Below are positions 17,251 through 25,847 of a DNA stretch of 64,000 nt, one piece after another. This DNA comes from Alistipes sp. Lineage in GTDB: Bacteria; Bacteroidota; Bacteroidia; Bacteroidales; Rikenellaceae. The first letter of the stretch is position 1; each line of letters opens with the position of its first letter. Location of the stretch: assembly GCA_017547175.1 (NCBI GenBank), contig JAFYQI010000011.1:53329-117328 (forward strand), in the 5' to 3' direction. Position numbers and translations under genes: made by a program. The notes below the pieces were generated by a model. It searched no databases. It had not been told where the DNA came from and saw only the letters and a list, made by a program, of their open reading frames with translations.

Positions 17251-17303
17251 TTCTTTGATTGGTTGCGCATGCACCTATGGGTAGCGGACGAGAACGAAAC
17301 GAA

Positions 17304-18275
17304 ATGCTGAAATTTCAACCCATATTTAAATCTCCCGTGTGGGGTGGCAATCGCATTGCCGCCTATAAGGGTATTGAGGTCGATGTGCCTTGCCTTGGGG
17401 AGAGTTGGGAACTTTCAGGTCTTGAAGGGGACGAGTCAATTGTTGCCGAGGGCCCCGATAGCGGTATGACATTGCGCGAGTTGTTGCGCCGTGAGCAGGA
17501 TCAGCTGGTGGGTAAAGCCAATTGGAAGCGTTTTGGTGAACTATTCCCGTTGTTGGTGAAGTTTATCGATGCACGGTGCGATCTGTCGATACAGGTCCAT
17601 CCGAACGATCGCTTGGCGCGTGAACGTCATGCCTGCAGCGGAAAAAGCGAGATGTGGTATGTGGTGCATGCTGACGAGGAGGCTCGCTTGCGTGTCGGTT
17701 TTAATCGTTCTGTATCCCCCGAAGAATACGAACAAGCGGTTGAGGAACATCGAATGGAAAACCTGATGTCGGAGTATTCGATTACACCGGGTGATCTGTT
17801 CTACCTGCCTGCCGGGCGCATCCATACAATTGGTGCCGGTTCGATGTTGGTTGAGATTCAGCAACCCTCCAATATTACCTATCGCATCTATGATTACGGC
17901 CGTCCGGGTGTGGATGGAAAGCCGCGCGAGCTGCATACCGAATTGGCGCGCGAAGCAATCGACTTCAGCTATTTGCCCGACTATCGTATCCGCTATGACC
18001 ATCAATTTGATCGGGCAATACCGCTGGTAAGTTGTGACCATTTTACCACGACACTCTTCGATTTAACACGGACGCAGATCCTCGATTTGGATTGGCTCGA
18101 CTCGTTTGTGGTGGTAGTATGTACGGCCGGTGTCGGTCAATTGGTGAATGATAAGGGCGAGGCGGTGACCATTCGTCAGGGCGAAACGGTCTTGGTGCCA
18201 GCCTCGGTAAAGTGTCTGCATATGCAACCCCAAGGCGAGCAACTGAAGCTGCTTGCTGCTTGGATCGAGGGGTAG
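17304..18275 (+). CDS. manA: Mannose-6-phosphate isomerase, class I
   Basis: 323 aa. A cupin-type zinc enzyme that interconverts mannose-6-P and fructose-6-P. Visible zinc-site motifs are QVHPND, GKSEMWYVV and GRIHTIGAG; the N-terminus LKFQPIFKSPVWGG is the standard start of the short ManA type. The ATG at 17304 is preferred because the family begins here; an upstream TTG (17259) and ATG (17277) are also in frame but lie right behind the promoter. The gene is monocistronic as far as can be seen. It provides mannose-6-P for GDP-sugars or allows use of mannose. Confidence 0.9.
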   Translation: MLKFQPIFKSPVWGGNRIAAYKGIEVDVPCLGESWELSGLEGDESIVAEGPDSGMTLRELLRREQDQLVGKANWKRFGELFPLLVKFIDARCDLSIQVHPNDRLARERHACSGKSEMWYVVHADEEARLRVGFNRSVSPEEYEQAVEEHRMENLMSEYSITPGDLFYLPAGRIHTIGAGSMLVEIQQPSNITYRIYDYGRPGVDGKPRELHTELAREAIDFSYLPDYRIRYDHQFDRAIPLVSCDHFTTTLFDLTRTQILDLDWLDSFVVVVCTAGVGQLVNDKGEAVTIRQGETVLVPASVKCLHMQPQGEQLKLLAAWIEG

Positions 18276-18447
18276 CCCGAAGCGGGTGAGCGCATCGCTT
18301 GTAAGGTGGTGCAGTGATGCGGACTTTATGCATATAGGATAATAGGGATCGGGGACGATCCCGCCAGAAGATGGGGTGCCACTCCTTATCGAAATACGAA
18401 AGCGAGTCTTCGTTTCGTTCTTCTATTCGAATAATCTTGAATTTGGC
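18276..18447. other. Intergenic region with small hairpin
   Basis: 172 bp without a supported gene. It holds GGGATC...GATCCC (18345-18362), a 6-bp stem without a T run, and an imperfect -7 match TAATCTTG at 18432-18439 before the DUF1232 gene. No other structure was recognised. Confidence 0.4.
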
Positions 18448-18837
18448 ATGAAAAAACCCGAGCATATTGAAAAGTATCGTAGCAACTACTCTGAGAAGGG
18501 GTTGATGAACAAATTGGCTGCAGTGGCCAAACGAGCCGGTGTGAAGGCGGTCTATGCGGTATTGTTGCTCTATTATGCTTTGCAGAGCCCCCAAACTTCG
18601 GCTAAAGATAAAAGTATTATCTACGGTGCTCTTGGCTATTTTATTCTGCCGCTTGATTTGATTCCCGACTTTATTCCGTTAGCCGGTTTTGGTGATGATA
18701 TGGGCGCATTGCTTTGGGCAATCAGTCGGGTGGTGGCCAACATTACCGATGAGGTACGTGCACAAGCCAAACTCAAATTGCGCGATTGGTTCGGCGATTA
18801 CGATCGCCGCGAACTTGATGAGGTCGATCGACCCTAA
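18448..18837 (+). CDS. YkvA-family (DUF1232) membrane protein
   Basis: 129 aa. The core DUF1232 motif is present: DKSIIYGALGYFILPLDLIPD followed by FIPLAGFGDDMGAL (given as two parts), with a hydrophobic segment around residues 35-50. The ATG at 18448 (MKKPEH) is chosen over an upstream codon because the extension has no family resemblance. The role of DUF1232 proteins is unknown; they are small, membrane-linked and widespread. It is followed 52 bp later by a DUF6624 lipoprotein gene. Confidence 0.85.
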   Translation: MKKPEHIEKYRSNYSEKGLMNKLAAVAKRAGVKAVYAVLLLYYALQSPQTSAKDKSIIYGALGYFILPLDLIPDFIPLAGFGDDMGALLWAISRVVANITDEVRAQAKLKLRDWFGDYDRRELDEVDRP

Positions 18838-18889
18838 AAAATGGAACTTTGGTTTTGTTGAAATCGATTAGTAAGCAAATCCCTTACTT

Positions 18890-19546
18890 ATGAAACACGT
18901 TTTTACGCTCATTTTGCTCCTCGTTTTGTCGGCCTGTCAATGCGTGCAATCAACCGATAGGTTGCTTGCCGAGGTGTGGGAGCGTGACCAATCGGTGCGC
19001 CACCAGATGCTGGCGCTCACAAAGGCGGTGACGGCTGAGGGACAGATGGATTTGGTCGATTCACTCATCGCTACGAACGAATTGCTGGAACGTATCGATG
19101 CGGAAAACGGGGCTATTGTCGATAGCTTGTTGCAGGATGGTATGCCCGCAAATTTGGCCCCCGAGTCCTACAAGACCTTTTGGATTGTGATCGACCATGC
19201 TCCGTTGGAGATGCAGGAGAAGTACCTCCCGATGGTGGAGCAGATGGCTGTACAGCAGTTGATCGCGGCGTCGGATTATGCCTGCTTATTTGATCGTGTG
19301 GCAATGTATCAAAATCGTCCGCAACGCTATGGCAGCCAAAGTGTCCAATTTGGTCAATCTGATGCGATGCGTCTCTATCTGTGGCCCGTCGAAGATCTCG
19401 AAAAGTTGGATGCGCTGCGTGTCGAGATGGGTATGCAACCTATTGCGGACTACCTCCGACAGCTGACCGAGGCGACCGGTCTGGAGGCTATCTTCGATCC
19501 GGCGATGACGGTCGATGCGCTGAACGAACTGCGAGGCAAGGAGTAG
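18890..19546 (+). CDS. DUF6624-type lipoprotein
   Basis: 218 aa. Lipoprotein signal with Cys16 (VLSAC). The body is mostly helical and has the feature seen in DUF6624 proteins, a DRVAMYQNRPQRYGSQ motif (about residues 138-153), followed by 'LWPVEDLEKLDALRVEMG'. Function unknown. The ATG at 18890 is abutted by an inverted repeat AGTAAG...CTTACT (18870-18888) that could fold over the start region. The next gene starts about 50 bp downstream. Confidence 0.7.
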   Translation: MKHVFTLILLLVLSACQCVQSTDRLLAEVWERDQSVRHQMLALTKAVTAEGQMDLVDSLIATNELLERIDAENGAIVDSLLQDGMPANLAPESYKTFWIVIDHAPLEMQEKYLPMVEQMAVQQLIAASDYACLFDRVAMYQNRPQRYGSQSVQFGQSDAMRLYLWPVEDLEKLDALRVEMGMQPIADYLRQLTEATGLEAIFDPAMTVDALNELRGKE

Positions 19547-19597
19547 ACCGCAGGTTGCTTTGACCCTAATTCGATAACCTTGAAAAACGATAATCCA

Positions 19598-20314
19598 ATG
19601 ACCCCGAACGAATTTATTGCCCGGTTCCGTGAAGCCTTTGGTGAGGCGACCCCTTTGCCCATAGCTCTTTGGTATAGCGATAGCCCGATTGATGCCGATA
19701 GCCGTCTGCCGCGTTGTATGGTAGGGGCGATTCGTAAGGTGTGTGAGGGACAATCTCTCACGATTTCGGCTGATAAGGTGCAGTGTGGTGGTGGTGGGCT
19801 CTATGCTGCCTTTACGTCAATGCCTGATCGAGTGCCGTTGTTTGTCTCAGAGACCGAACACTACAAGCGCACGCCCGAGATGGTGCGCGCCTATGTGGAA
19901 AGCATGGAGCTTCAGATCACCGACAAAAAGTATCTGAATATCGTGCGTGTTGACAGCCTGGCAGATTGGAACGAGGTCGAGGCTCTCGTGTTTTTCGCTA
20001 CGCCCGATGTTTTGTCGGGACTTTGCGCGTGGGCTTTCTACGATAATAATGCCGATGATGCCGTTACAACTCGCTTTTCATCGGGCTGTGCCGCGATACT
20101 CTCCGTCGCTACGGTCGAGAATCGCAAGGGTGGGAGACGTTGTTTTTTAGGGCTGTTTGACCCATCGGCACGCCCGCTGATACCGAAGTACGAATTGACC
20201 TTTGCAGTGCCGATGTGCCGATTCCGCGAGATGTTGCAGACGATGCCCGATACGGCGCTCTTCCAAAAGGCCTATTCGGTGGTGCGTCGTCGAATCAATG
20301 GCGAGATCGGGTAG
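19598..20314 (+). CDS. DUF169 family protein
   Basis: 238 aa from the ATG at 19598 (MTPNEFIARF); a TTG at 19580 would add six residues. DUF169 features: a PIALWYSD strand near the N-terminus, CMVGAIRKVCEG, VQCGGGGLYAAF with a conserved Cys, a mid-protein EVEALVFFATPDVLSGL and SSGCAAI, and C-terminal KYELTFAVP. The family is of unknown function and is often found in anaerobes; the conserved Cys residues have suggested a metal or redox role, which is speculation. The following SDR gene begins about 40 bp after the stop. Confidence 0.8.
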   Translation: MTPNEFIARFREAFGEATPLPIALWYSDSPIDADSRLPRCMVGAIRKVCEGQSLTISADKVQCGGGGLYAAFTSMPDRVPLFVSETEHYKRTPEMVRAYVESMELQITDKKYLNIVRVDSLADWNEVEALVFFATPDVLSGLCAWAFYDNNADDAVTTRFSSGCAAILSVATVENRKGGRRCFLGLFDPSARPLIPKYELTFAVPMCRFREMLQTMPDTALFQKAYSVVRRRINGEIG

Positions 20315-20355
20315 CGAAAATAGGAAATAGAACAAAATTAAACCAACGAAATAGG

Positions 20356-21090
20356 ATGCGACGCGTATTTGTGACGGGTGCGGGACACGGCATTGGCCGT
20401 GCGATTGTGGAGTCCTTTGTCGAGGCCGGTGACCGAGTGGCTTTTTGTGATATTGACCTGAAAAGGGGTGAGGAGGTGGTGGCCGCTACGGGGGCTCGCT
20501 GCTTCGCTGTGGATGTCTGCGACAAGGCTGCCTTGGAGGGTGCCGTGCAGACACTGCTCGATGAATGGGGCGACCTGGATGTGATCGTCAATAATGTCGG
20601 CATTAGTGAGTTTGAGCCGATTACAGCTACCTCGGTTGAGCATTTCGATCGCGTGATCAACACCAATCTGCGCTCGGCCTTTATTACGGCGCGCCTCTTG
20701 GCGATGCACCGAGAAAAGATGGGGGCGGCAAATCCTTATGGTCGTATCGTGAACCTTTGCTCGACGCGCTACCTGCAGAGTGAACCCAATACCGAAGCTT
20801 ATGCCGCTTCGAAGGGGGGGATCTGGTCGCTGACCCACGCATTAGCCGTCTCGCTCGCGCCGTATCATATTACAGTAAATTGCATTGCACCGGGCTGGAT
20901 CGATGTTCATGAAGAGACCGTTTTGCGTCCCGAAGACCATGCGTTCCATCTCTCGGGGCGTGTGGGTCAAGCTGCAGATATTGCCCACACCTGCCTGTTC
21001 TTATGTGATGCGAAGAGTGAATTTATCAATGGTCAATGCATCACCGTCGATGGAGGTGTTACGAAGAAGATGATCTATCCCGAGGAGTAA
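20356..21090 (+). CDS. Short-chain dehydrogenase/reductase (classical, FabG-like)
   Basis: 244 aa, the normal length of classical SDRs. NAD(P)-binding motif VTGAGHGIGRA at residues 6-16, NNVG in the fourth strand, catalytic S-Y-K in NLCSTRY and YAASKGG, then the typical PGWID and a C-terminal GQCITVDGG. The ATG at 20356 gives the canonical N-terminus; an in-frame extension to 20215 overlaps the DUF169 gene and is not coding-like. It is not closely related to the SDR at 7605. The substrate is unknown. Confidence 0.85.
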   Translation: MRRVFVTGAGHGIGRAIVESFVEAGDRVAFCDIDLKRGEEVVAATGARCFAVDVCDKAALEGAVQTLLDEWGDLDVIVNNVGISEFEPITATSVEHFDRVINTNLRSAFITARLLAMHREKMGAANPYGRIVNLCSTRYLQSEPNTEAYAASKGGIWSLTHALAVSLAPYHITVNCIAPGWIDVHEETVLRPEDHAFHLSGRVGQAADIAHTCLFLCDAKSEFINGQCITVDGGVTKKMIYPEE

Positions 21091-21113
21091 CGATACCCCT
21101 CCCGCAACTTGAT

Positions 21114-21157
21114 ACAATTAACCCACGGTACATTTGATTGTGCCGTGGGTTAATTGT
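21114..21157. terminator. Bidirectional hairpin between convergent genes
   Basis: Perfect 15-bp stem ACAATTAACCCACGG (21114-21128) and CCGTGGGTTAATTGT (21143-21157), 14-nt loop. It has no long T run but lies between two convergent genes, so a role in ending transcription is likely. Confidence 0.65.
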
Positions 21158-21196
21158 GTGTCGGTATTGGAGTTGAGGATAGACCTCTTCGAGTCA

Positions 21197-22045
21197 TTAG
21201 TATTTCTTGGCCATCTCTTTCTTGTTCCAGAGATGGAAGGTCATGCCAAAGTTGATATCGGCCACATTGAGGCGGAAACGCATTTTCGAGGCACAGCGCG
21301 AACCAATCTTTTCACCCGCTTCGTTGAACTGCTCGATCGTGGTGTATTGCAGGCCGCCCAGACCAATCGAGATGGATGCACTGACAGAGGGAAAGATATA
21401 GACCGACATACCAGGGTTGAAGCCGATCTTGAACTTCCTATTTCGACTCTCGGTATATTTGGGTGTTTCGCCCGAGGTGTTGATAAACTCACCACGTCCT
21501 ACCTGTACTGAGCCCTCGATCTCGGCAAAGAGGCCGAATCGTCCGTTAGGGTCGAGTGCTACATATGAGCGGTGAAAAATGGCTGCCGAGTAGCTGTTGT
21601 TAGTCAACTGTATCCCCTCAATATTGAGCGAAATGTCGTTTTGTTCGCCCAGATTGAGCCCCATGCTGGTTAAGTCAGCATCGAGATATTGATATCCCAA
21701 TCGAAGACCCACCAAGCGGTTGTCACGGTAAAAATAGCCGAAGAAAGGTTTTACGCTGGTGAGTGCACCTTCGACGTTCATGTCGTCGAGATAGACCATA
21801 AAGTCGCTGTCTTCGCTCGACAGTGTACCGTACGAGGCGGTCAGACCTATCAGGAACTCGCCTTTGTAACCGAATGCCGTGCCAGACTTCAGTTGGCGGT
21901 CGATACGCTGGACGCGTTTGCTGTTGGCGTTCGCGCTTGCATCGAGGGAGGTGGTGATCGGCGAGTCAATGAGAACTTCCTGTGCGTGGAGGGTTGTCTC
22001 GACACACAGCATCGTCAGCAGCAGGAGAATCGTTTTTCGCATCAT
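21197..22045 (-). CDS. Outer-membrane beta-barrel protein (paralogue 1)
   Basis: 282 aa. Signal peptide (about 1-22, ending LHAQ), then alternating amphipathic strands with aromatic girdle residues (GYKGEFLIGLTASYG, FGYFYRDNRLVGLRLGYQY) and a strand-like C-terminal region INFGMTFHLW. The start is placed at ATG 22045; the TTG at 22051 would put it against the neighbour's stop. It follows a similar gene by 6 bp. Both share an N-terminal pattern 'RI-R-...-G-...-G...SY' before the first strand, so they look like a tandem duplication. Substrate or partner unknown. Confidence 0.72.
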   Translation of the reverse strand: MMRKTILLLLTMLCVETTLHAQEVLIDSPITTSLDASANANSKRVQRIDRQLKSGTAFGYKGEFLIGLTASYGTLSSEDSDFMVYLDDMNVEGALTSVKPFFGYFYRDNRLVGLRLGYQYLDADLTSMGLNLGEQNDISLNIEGIQLTNNSYSAAIFHRSYVALDPNGRFGLFAEIEGSVQVGRGEFINTSGETPKYTESRNRKFKIGFNPGMSVYIFPSVSASISIGLGGLQYTTIEQFNEAGEKIGSRCASKMRFRLNVADINFGMTFHLWNKKEMAKKY

Positions 22046-22051
22046 AATCAA

Positions 22052-22852
22052 TTATAAATAGAAGGATACGCCCACGCCGATCGAGAGCAGATTGACATTA
22101 AAATTCATACTCGAGGAGCGACGATGCCCCTCCGATACCTGGTTGTGTACCTGTTTCAGGTCCGTATAACTGATGCCCATCACACCCACATTGACCTCAA
22201 TGGCTACATGGTTGGTGGCGAAGGCCATGAGGCCGGGCGAAACACCGAGTGAGAGGGTATAGCCCTCTTCAAAGGTGCCTCGGATGGGTTGGTCGGCGGC
22301 AAAGATGGCTTGTGTTCCACCTGCGCCGAGCGAGATTTCGTTGAAGATGGCAAATCGTTGGCTCTTGCCGAGGGGAATGTATTGTCGCCAAATGGCCGAT
22401 ACGGTATAGGTGTGTTGTACGGCTTTGTATTGGTCGACCGTGATCTCCGTACCGGTCTCTTCGTCGCCGAATTTGAGCTCTGCCGCGTCGATGGTCAGAT
22501 TTGAACGCGAATAGGCTCCGCGCACACCGAGTGCCATGTTGTCGCTGATGGCGTAGGCAACCATCGGGCTCACGCGAAAATTATAACCCTTCGATTCGAT
22601 GTTTTCGATCACTGCGAAGGTGTAATTTTCGTTGAGGTGTGTCGAGTAGGATATGGCGGCACCAGTGATGATGTGTCCCTTCGGAATAAAGCGATTTTTT
22701 AAATTGGTGATACCGCGTCGTTCGATGCGCTCGGCGCGGGTCAAAGAGTCGCTCGACTCGAGCGTGAGCTCTTGGGCCGAAACCGTACAGGTCACTAGCA
22801 TTAAGAGCGCGACAAGAGTTGTGCGTAGATATGGGGTTAGAAATTTTCTCAT
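22052..22852 (-). CDS. Outer-membrane beta-barrel protein (paralogue 2)
   Basis: 266 aa. Signal peptide ends near VSAQ (residue 27). Strands recur with the small-aromatic alternation of outer-membrane barrels (IITGAAISYSTHL, VSPMVAYAISDNMALGVRGAYS), and the protein ends SIGVGVSFYL with a hydrophobic terminal strand. It is the first gene of a two-gene unit with 21197-22045 and has the promoter at 22873. The two barrels resemble each other in length, N-terminal linker and strand order. Function not recognised; a small porin or an attachment platform are possible. Confidence 0.72.
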   Translation of the reverse strand: MRKFLTPYLRTTLVALLMLVTCTVSAQELTLESSDSLTRAERIERRGITNLKNRFIPKGHIITGAAISYSTHLNENYTFAVIENIESKGYNFRVSPMVAYAISDNMALGVRGAYSRSNLTIDAAELKFGDEETGTEITVDQYKAVQHTYTVSAIWRQYIPLGKSQRFAIFNEISLGAGGTQAIFAADQPIRGTFEEGYTLSLGVSPGLMAFATNHVAIEVNVGVMGISYTDLKQVHNQVSEGHRRSSSMNFNVNLLSIGVGVSFYL

Positions 22853-22872
22853 ATATGTGTATACAATTGGTG

Positions 22873-22880
22873 CAAATATA
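22873..22880 (-). promoter_or_regulatory. -7 element of the barrel operon
   Basis: Minus-strand TATATTTG fits TAnnTTTG, about 20 nt upstream of the ATG at 22852. The -33 position has TTGG rather than TTTG. Confidence 0.6.
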
Positions 22881-23031
22881 GGGAATTAGGATTGTTAAAC
22901 CCAATAAATTCAATGAAATGGCGGAATTTAATAACGAATAGTGAACTTGGCGGGAAATGGGGCTGAAGTTGGTGTTCGTGATGAAAAATGGTGTTTTTGT
23001 GCTAAAAGTGGCTGAAAAGGTTGAATAAATT

Positions 23032-23061
23032 TTTGTATGGTGTTCAGGTCGATTATTTTTG
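23032..23061 (+). promoter_or_regulatory. Promoter of the DUF4493/PCMD operon
   Basis: TTTG (23032-23035), 18 nt, TATTTTTG (23054-23061). No other -7 match was seen between the five genes downstream, so one transcript of more than 8 kb is likely. Confidence 0.65.
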
Positions 23062-23078
23062 CATAATAATATTGTATA

Positions 23079-24959
23079 TTGATTCGTACTGTGCAAATAA
23101 GAAACCTTATTCTTTCAATTCTGGTGCTGGGCCTGACAGCTTGCTCGCATGATGGGTTTATGGGTGAGTTTGATCCCATGAAACCGACCATGTGCGAGTT
23201 GGCTATTCGTGCGTCGCATGCTACAATGACACGTACCGAACTGGGCGATGGCGATGGAACTTTCGAATCGGAGCAGGAGATTCGCTGGTCGGACAAAGAT
23301 CGTATCATGGTCTGGGCGAAGGCGGAAGGTGCTTCGGACTATACCTTTGCGGCCACGCCGTTCCAACTCTACACCTACAACGCTACTTATTCATCGGCCG
23401 ATTTCTTGGCGACTCTGCCCGAGATGGTAGCAGGCACCTATTCCTATTATGCAACCTATCCCGAACCGCAACAGGTCTCGGGTACGCAAGTAAGCTATAC
23501 CTTGCCTGCAAGCCAGAATGGTGCGTATAATCCGTCGTTGGATCTCATGGTAGCCTCGACGTCAGGCAATGCGTTGACGGCACATGCGACGGGCGATTTA
23601 TTGATCGGTTGGGAGGAACCCGAGTTGAGCTTCTCGCATCTTTGCCACCTGATTCGTATTCGTATTCCTGAGAATAAAAATTTGTTGGGTCGACCGATTA
23701 AGCGCTTGGATATCACCTTCCCGCAACCGGTGGTCGGTACGGCTACGTTTGATGTGACCAATCCCGAAAATACGCTCCAATGGACGGAGTTGTCGAATAA
23801 AGTGACCGTGCTGCTGGACGATGATAAGATGATCGATGCCGGCCATGGTTATATTTGGTTGCATGTAAAGCCGACCGAACTCAACGGAGAGGTGACTTTT
23901 AGTGCCTATGATGGCAATGGTATTAAGGCGCATGACATCAGAACGACACTGCAAAAGAGCATGAATGCACAACGCATTACGCCGATTGCCTTGACCATCC
24001 CCGGTCCCTATATTCCGATCATCTATCTCGATTTGCGTGAGGAGGCGAACCATTTGGGTGAGCCGTGGCAGAAGATCACGTTGAGCGGCCTCACCTTTGG
24101 CGATGGTACACCGAGTGGTACGACTTCGTCCGTTACTGTCCATGCAACCGATGTAGATCATATTGTGGCGGTTTATCCTGCATTGAACAGTGATGGCACC
24201 CCCGATATGACAAGCGTACAAGGCGCAACGCTGACCGTAACGTATGAATCGGAACATGCAAAACTGCAGAATAGAACAATCCAGTTGCCCAATACGTTGC
24301 AGCCTACAACCGAGTATACGACGCCGCTGAATACCATTCCGTTTACGGTACCCTATCTGTTTGAAGAGAATTTTGACAATGTTCTTGGGGAAAATTATGC
24401 GAATCTCGATTGGGGTAGCGGCAATGAAACCGGAAAAACGATGGATGGCGTCAATCTGCCAGGATGGATGGGCGCAGCTTGGCAGACAACAGCCGGAACA
24501 TCCTTAACCGTAGCAGCTTATATTGGTAGTACGTGGTGGGGATCGGCAACCGATTGCTCGAATGGCCGTGTCGATTCCGCGACGTTGCCTTTAACACAAT
24601 CAGGGGTCACTATTACCGTGAATTATATGGTAAGTGGAAAGACCGAAGCTACACAGGCAAAGAATTCGTGCTATTTTGGTACATCGACCAATACACAGCC
24701 GGTCAATGCAACCACGAAGTTAGCGTTGAATCTCCCCGATAAACAGGTGGCAAACTATGAGATTAATAACGGTGGCAGTGCGACCAATATTAACGTCTCG
24801 AAAACTCATACGATTGCAGGCTGTTCGTCTGCTACGCGACTGACCTGGTGTTGCAATCCTACCAATGTGGCAAATAGTATAACTAACTTTGTATCGAGTA
24901 AATATTTTTACGTATATGTCGATGAAATCAAAGTGTCCATTGGAAACAGTGTACAATAG
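23079..24959 (+). CDS. Fimbrillin-like lipoprotein with C-terminal beta domain
   Basis: 626 aa if the TTG at 23079 is used; a GTG at 23091 is the alternative. The lipoprotein signal ends at Cys22 (GLTAC). Residues ~40-310 have the fimbrillin pattern (RWSDKDRIMVWA, YSYYATYP, LSFSHLCHLIRIRIP). MTRT at 50-53 resembles the pilin arginine site. A second part (310-430) looks Ig-like. The last ~190 residues begin FEENFD and contain LPGWMGAAWQ, resembling jelly-roll carbohydrate-binding modules. It is first gene of the five-gene surface operon. Function unknown; adhesin or pilus-like subunit by family. Confidence 0.68.
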   Translation: MIRTVQIRNLILSILVLGLTACSHDGFMGEFDPMKPTMCELAIRASHATMTRTELGDGDGTFESEQEIRWSDKDRIMVWAKAEGASDYTFAATPFQLYTYNATYSSADFLATLPEMVAGTYSYYATYPEPQQVSGTQVSYTLPASQNGAYNPSLDLMVASTSGNALTAHATGDLLIGWEEPELSFSHLCHLIRIRIPENKNLLGRPIKRLDITFPQPVVGTATFDVTNPENTLQWTELSNKVTVLLDDDKMIDAGHGYIWLHVKPTELNGEVTFSAYDGNGIKAHDIRTTLQKSMNAQRITPIALTIPGPYIPIIYLDLREEANHLGEPWQKITLSGLTFGDGTPSGTTSSVTVHATDVDHIVAVYPALNSDGTPDMTSVQGATLTVTYESEHAKLQNRTIQLPNTLQPTTEYTTPLNTIPFTVPYLFEENFDNVLGENYANLDWGSGNETGKTMDGVNLPGWMGAAWQTTAGTSLTVAAYIGSTWWGSATDCSNGRVDSATLPLTQSGVTITVNYMVSGKTEATQAKNSCYFGTSTNTQPVNATTKLALNLPDKQVANYEINNGGSATNINVSKTHTIAGCSSATRLTWCCNPTNVANSITNFVSSKYFYVYVDEIKVSIGNSVQ

Positions 24960-25007
24960 CGGAAGCGACAAGAATTAAAACATAAAATAAACTAAAATCA
25001 ACAACAG

Positions 25008-25823
25008 ATGAAACGTACATGGATGATTCCGATGCTGGCCTTGGCTTTTGTAGCCACAGCATGCAGTTCGGAGGATGATCTGCAAACGGGCTTCGGTGAG
25101 GGTAAAGTAGACTTCTCGATCGAGGTGCCGACGCAGATTGCCCAAATCGAAACGCGCGCCGAAAGCGGCTTTATGCTGCCTTCGGAGCTGATCCCTGCGG
25201 GTGAGGATTTTGCGCTTGCTATTTCGGGTAGTTATCTCGATGAGCAGAATGTGACGCAACAGTACCAGAACAGCTGGATCTCGGTTGCGGCTTACAACAC
25301 CGAGTCGCCCGATTTGCAGGCCGGTACTTATCAGGCAACCTTTACCTATGGTAATAGTGGCGCAGAGGGTGTTGGTAAGCCTTATTTCAAGGGTACGCTG
25401 GCCGATTTCACGGTCAAGGCGAATAAAAAGCTCTCCTATCCCGTGGTTTGTGCTTTGGCCAACAGCTGTTTTACCCTCGAGGTTACGGAGTGGATGCTCA
25501 ACTACTATGATGAGTTGCAGTTGACGATCCACACCGCTACAAATAGCTTTACCTATGCATTTGATTCGCGTGAAGCTACTGAGTTGACCTTTATCAATCC
25601 GGCTCAGGTGCTTTCGATCAGCGGTTCGGCTGTGAAGGCGCAGAATGGAGTTGCTGTCGAGTTCCCCAAGACGGCCATCGGCTCGGCCATTGCCGCCGAG
25701 ACCAAGTATGCCATCAAGGTAGATCATGGCACGGCCGGTGCCGGTTCGTTGACGATCACGTTCGACGATACCTTTACCGAGGTCGCCGAGGTGGAGGTTG
25801 AGCTGAATCCCGATGTACAGTAA
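25008..25823 (+). CDS. DUF4493 lipoprotein
   Basis: 271 aa. Lipoprotein signal with Cys19 (VATAC). The sequence follows the DUF4493 scheme: an Arg-containing ETRAES segment at 48-53, FALAISGSY, LQAGTYQATFTYG, KPYFKGTLADFTV, and VVCALANSCFTLEVT. DUF4493 is a Bacteroidetes-specific surface domain without a known function, similar in design to fimbrillins. It lies 48 bp after the first gene and 24 bp before the next DUF4493 gene. It is the shortest of the three DUF4493 proteins and has no added domain. Confidence 0.75.
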   Translation: MKRTWMIPMLALAFVATACSSEDDLQTGFGEGKVDFSIEVPTQIAQIETRAESGFMLPSELIPAGEDFALAISGSYLDEQNVTQQYQNSWISVAAYNTESPDLQAGTYQATFTYGNSGAEGVGKPYFKGTLADFTVKANKKLSYPVVCALANSCFTLEVTEWMLNYYDELQLTIHTATNSFTYAFDSREATELTFINPAQVLSISGSAVKAQNGVAVEFPKTAIGSAIAAETKYAIKVDHGTAGAGSLTITFDDTFTEVAEVEVELNPDVQ

Positions 25824-25847
25824 CACACGTTAAAAATCAGGAATATC

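Noticed and set aside
18345..18362. GGGATC...GATCCC hairpin after manA considered as a terminator
   Set aside because: Stem of 6 bp and no T run; kept only as part of the intergenic description.
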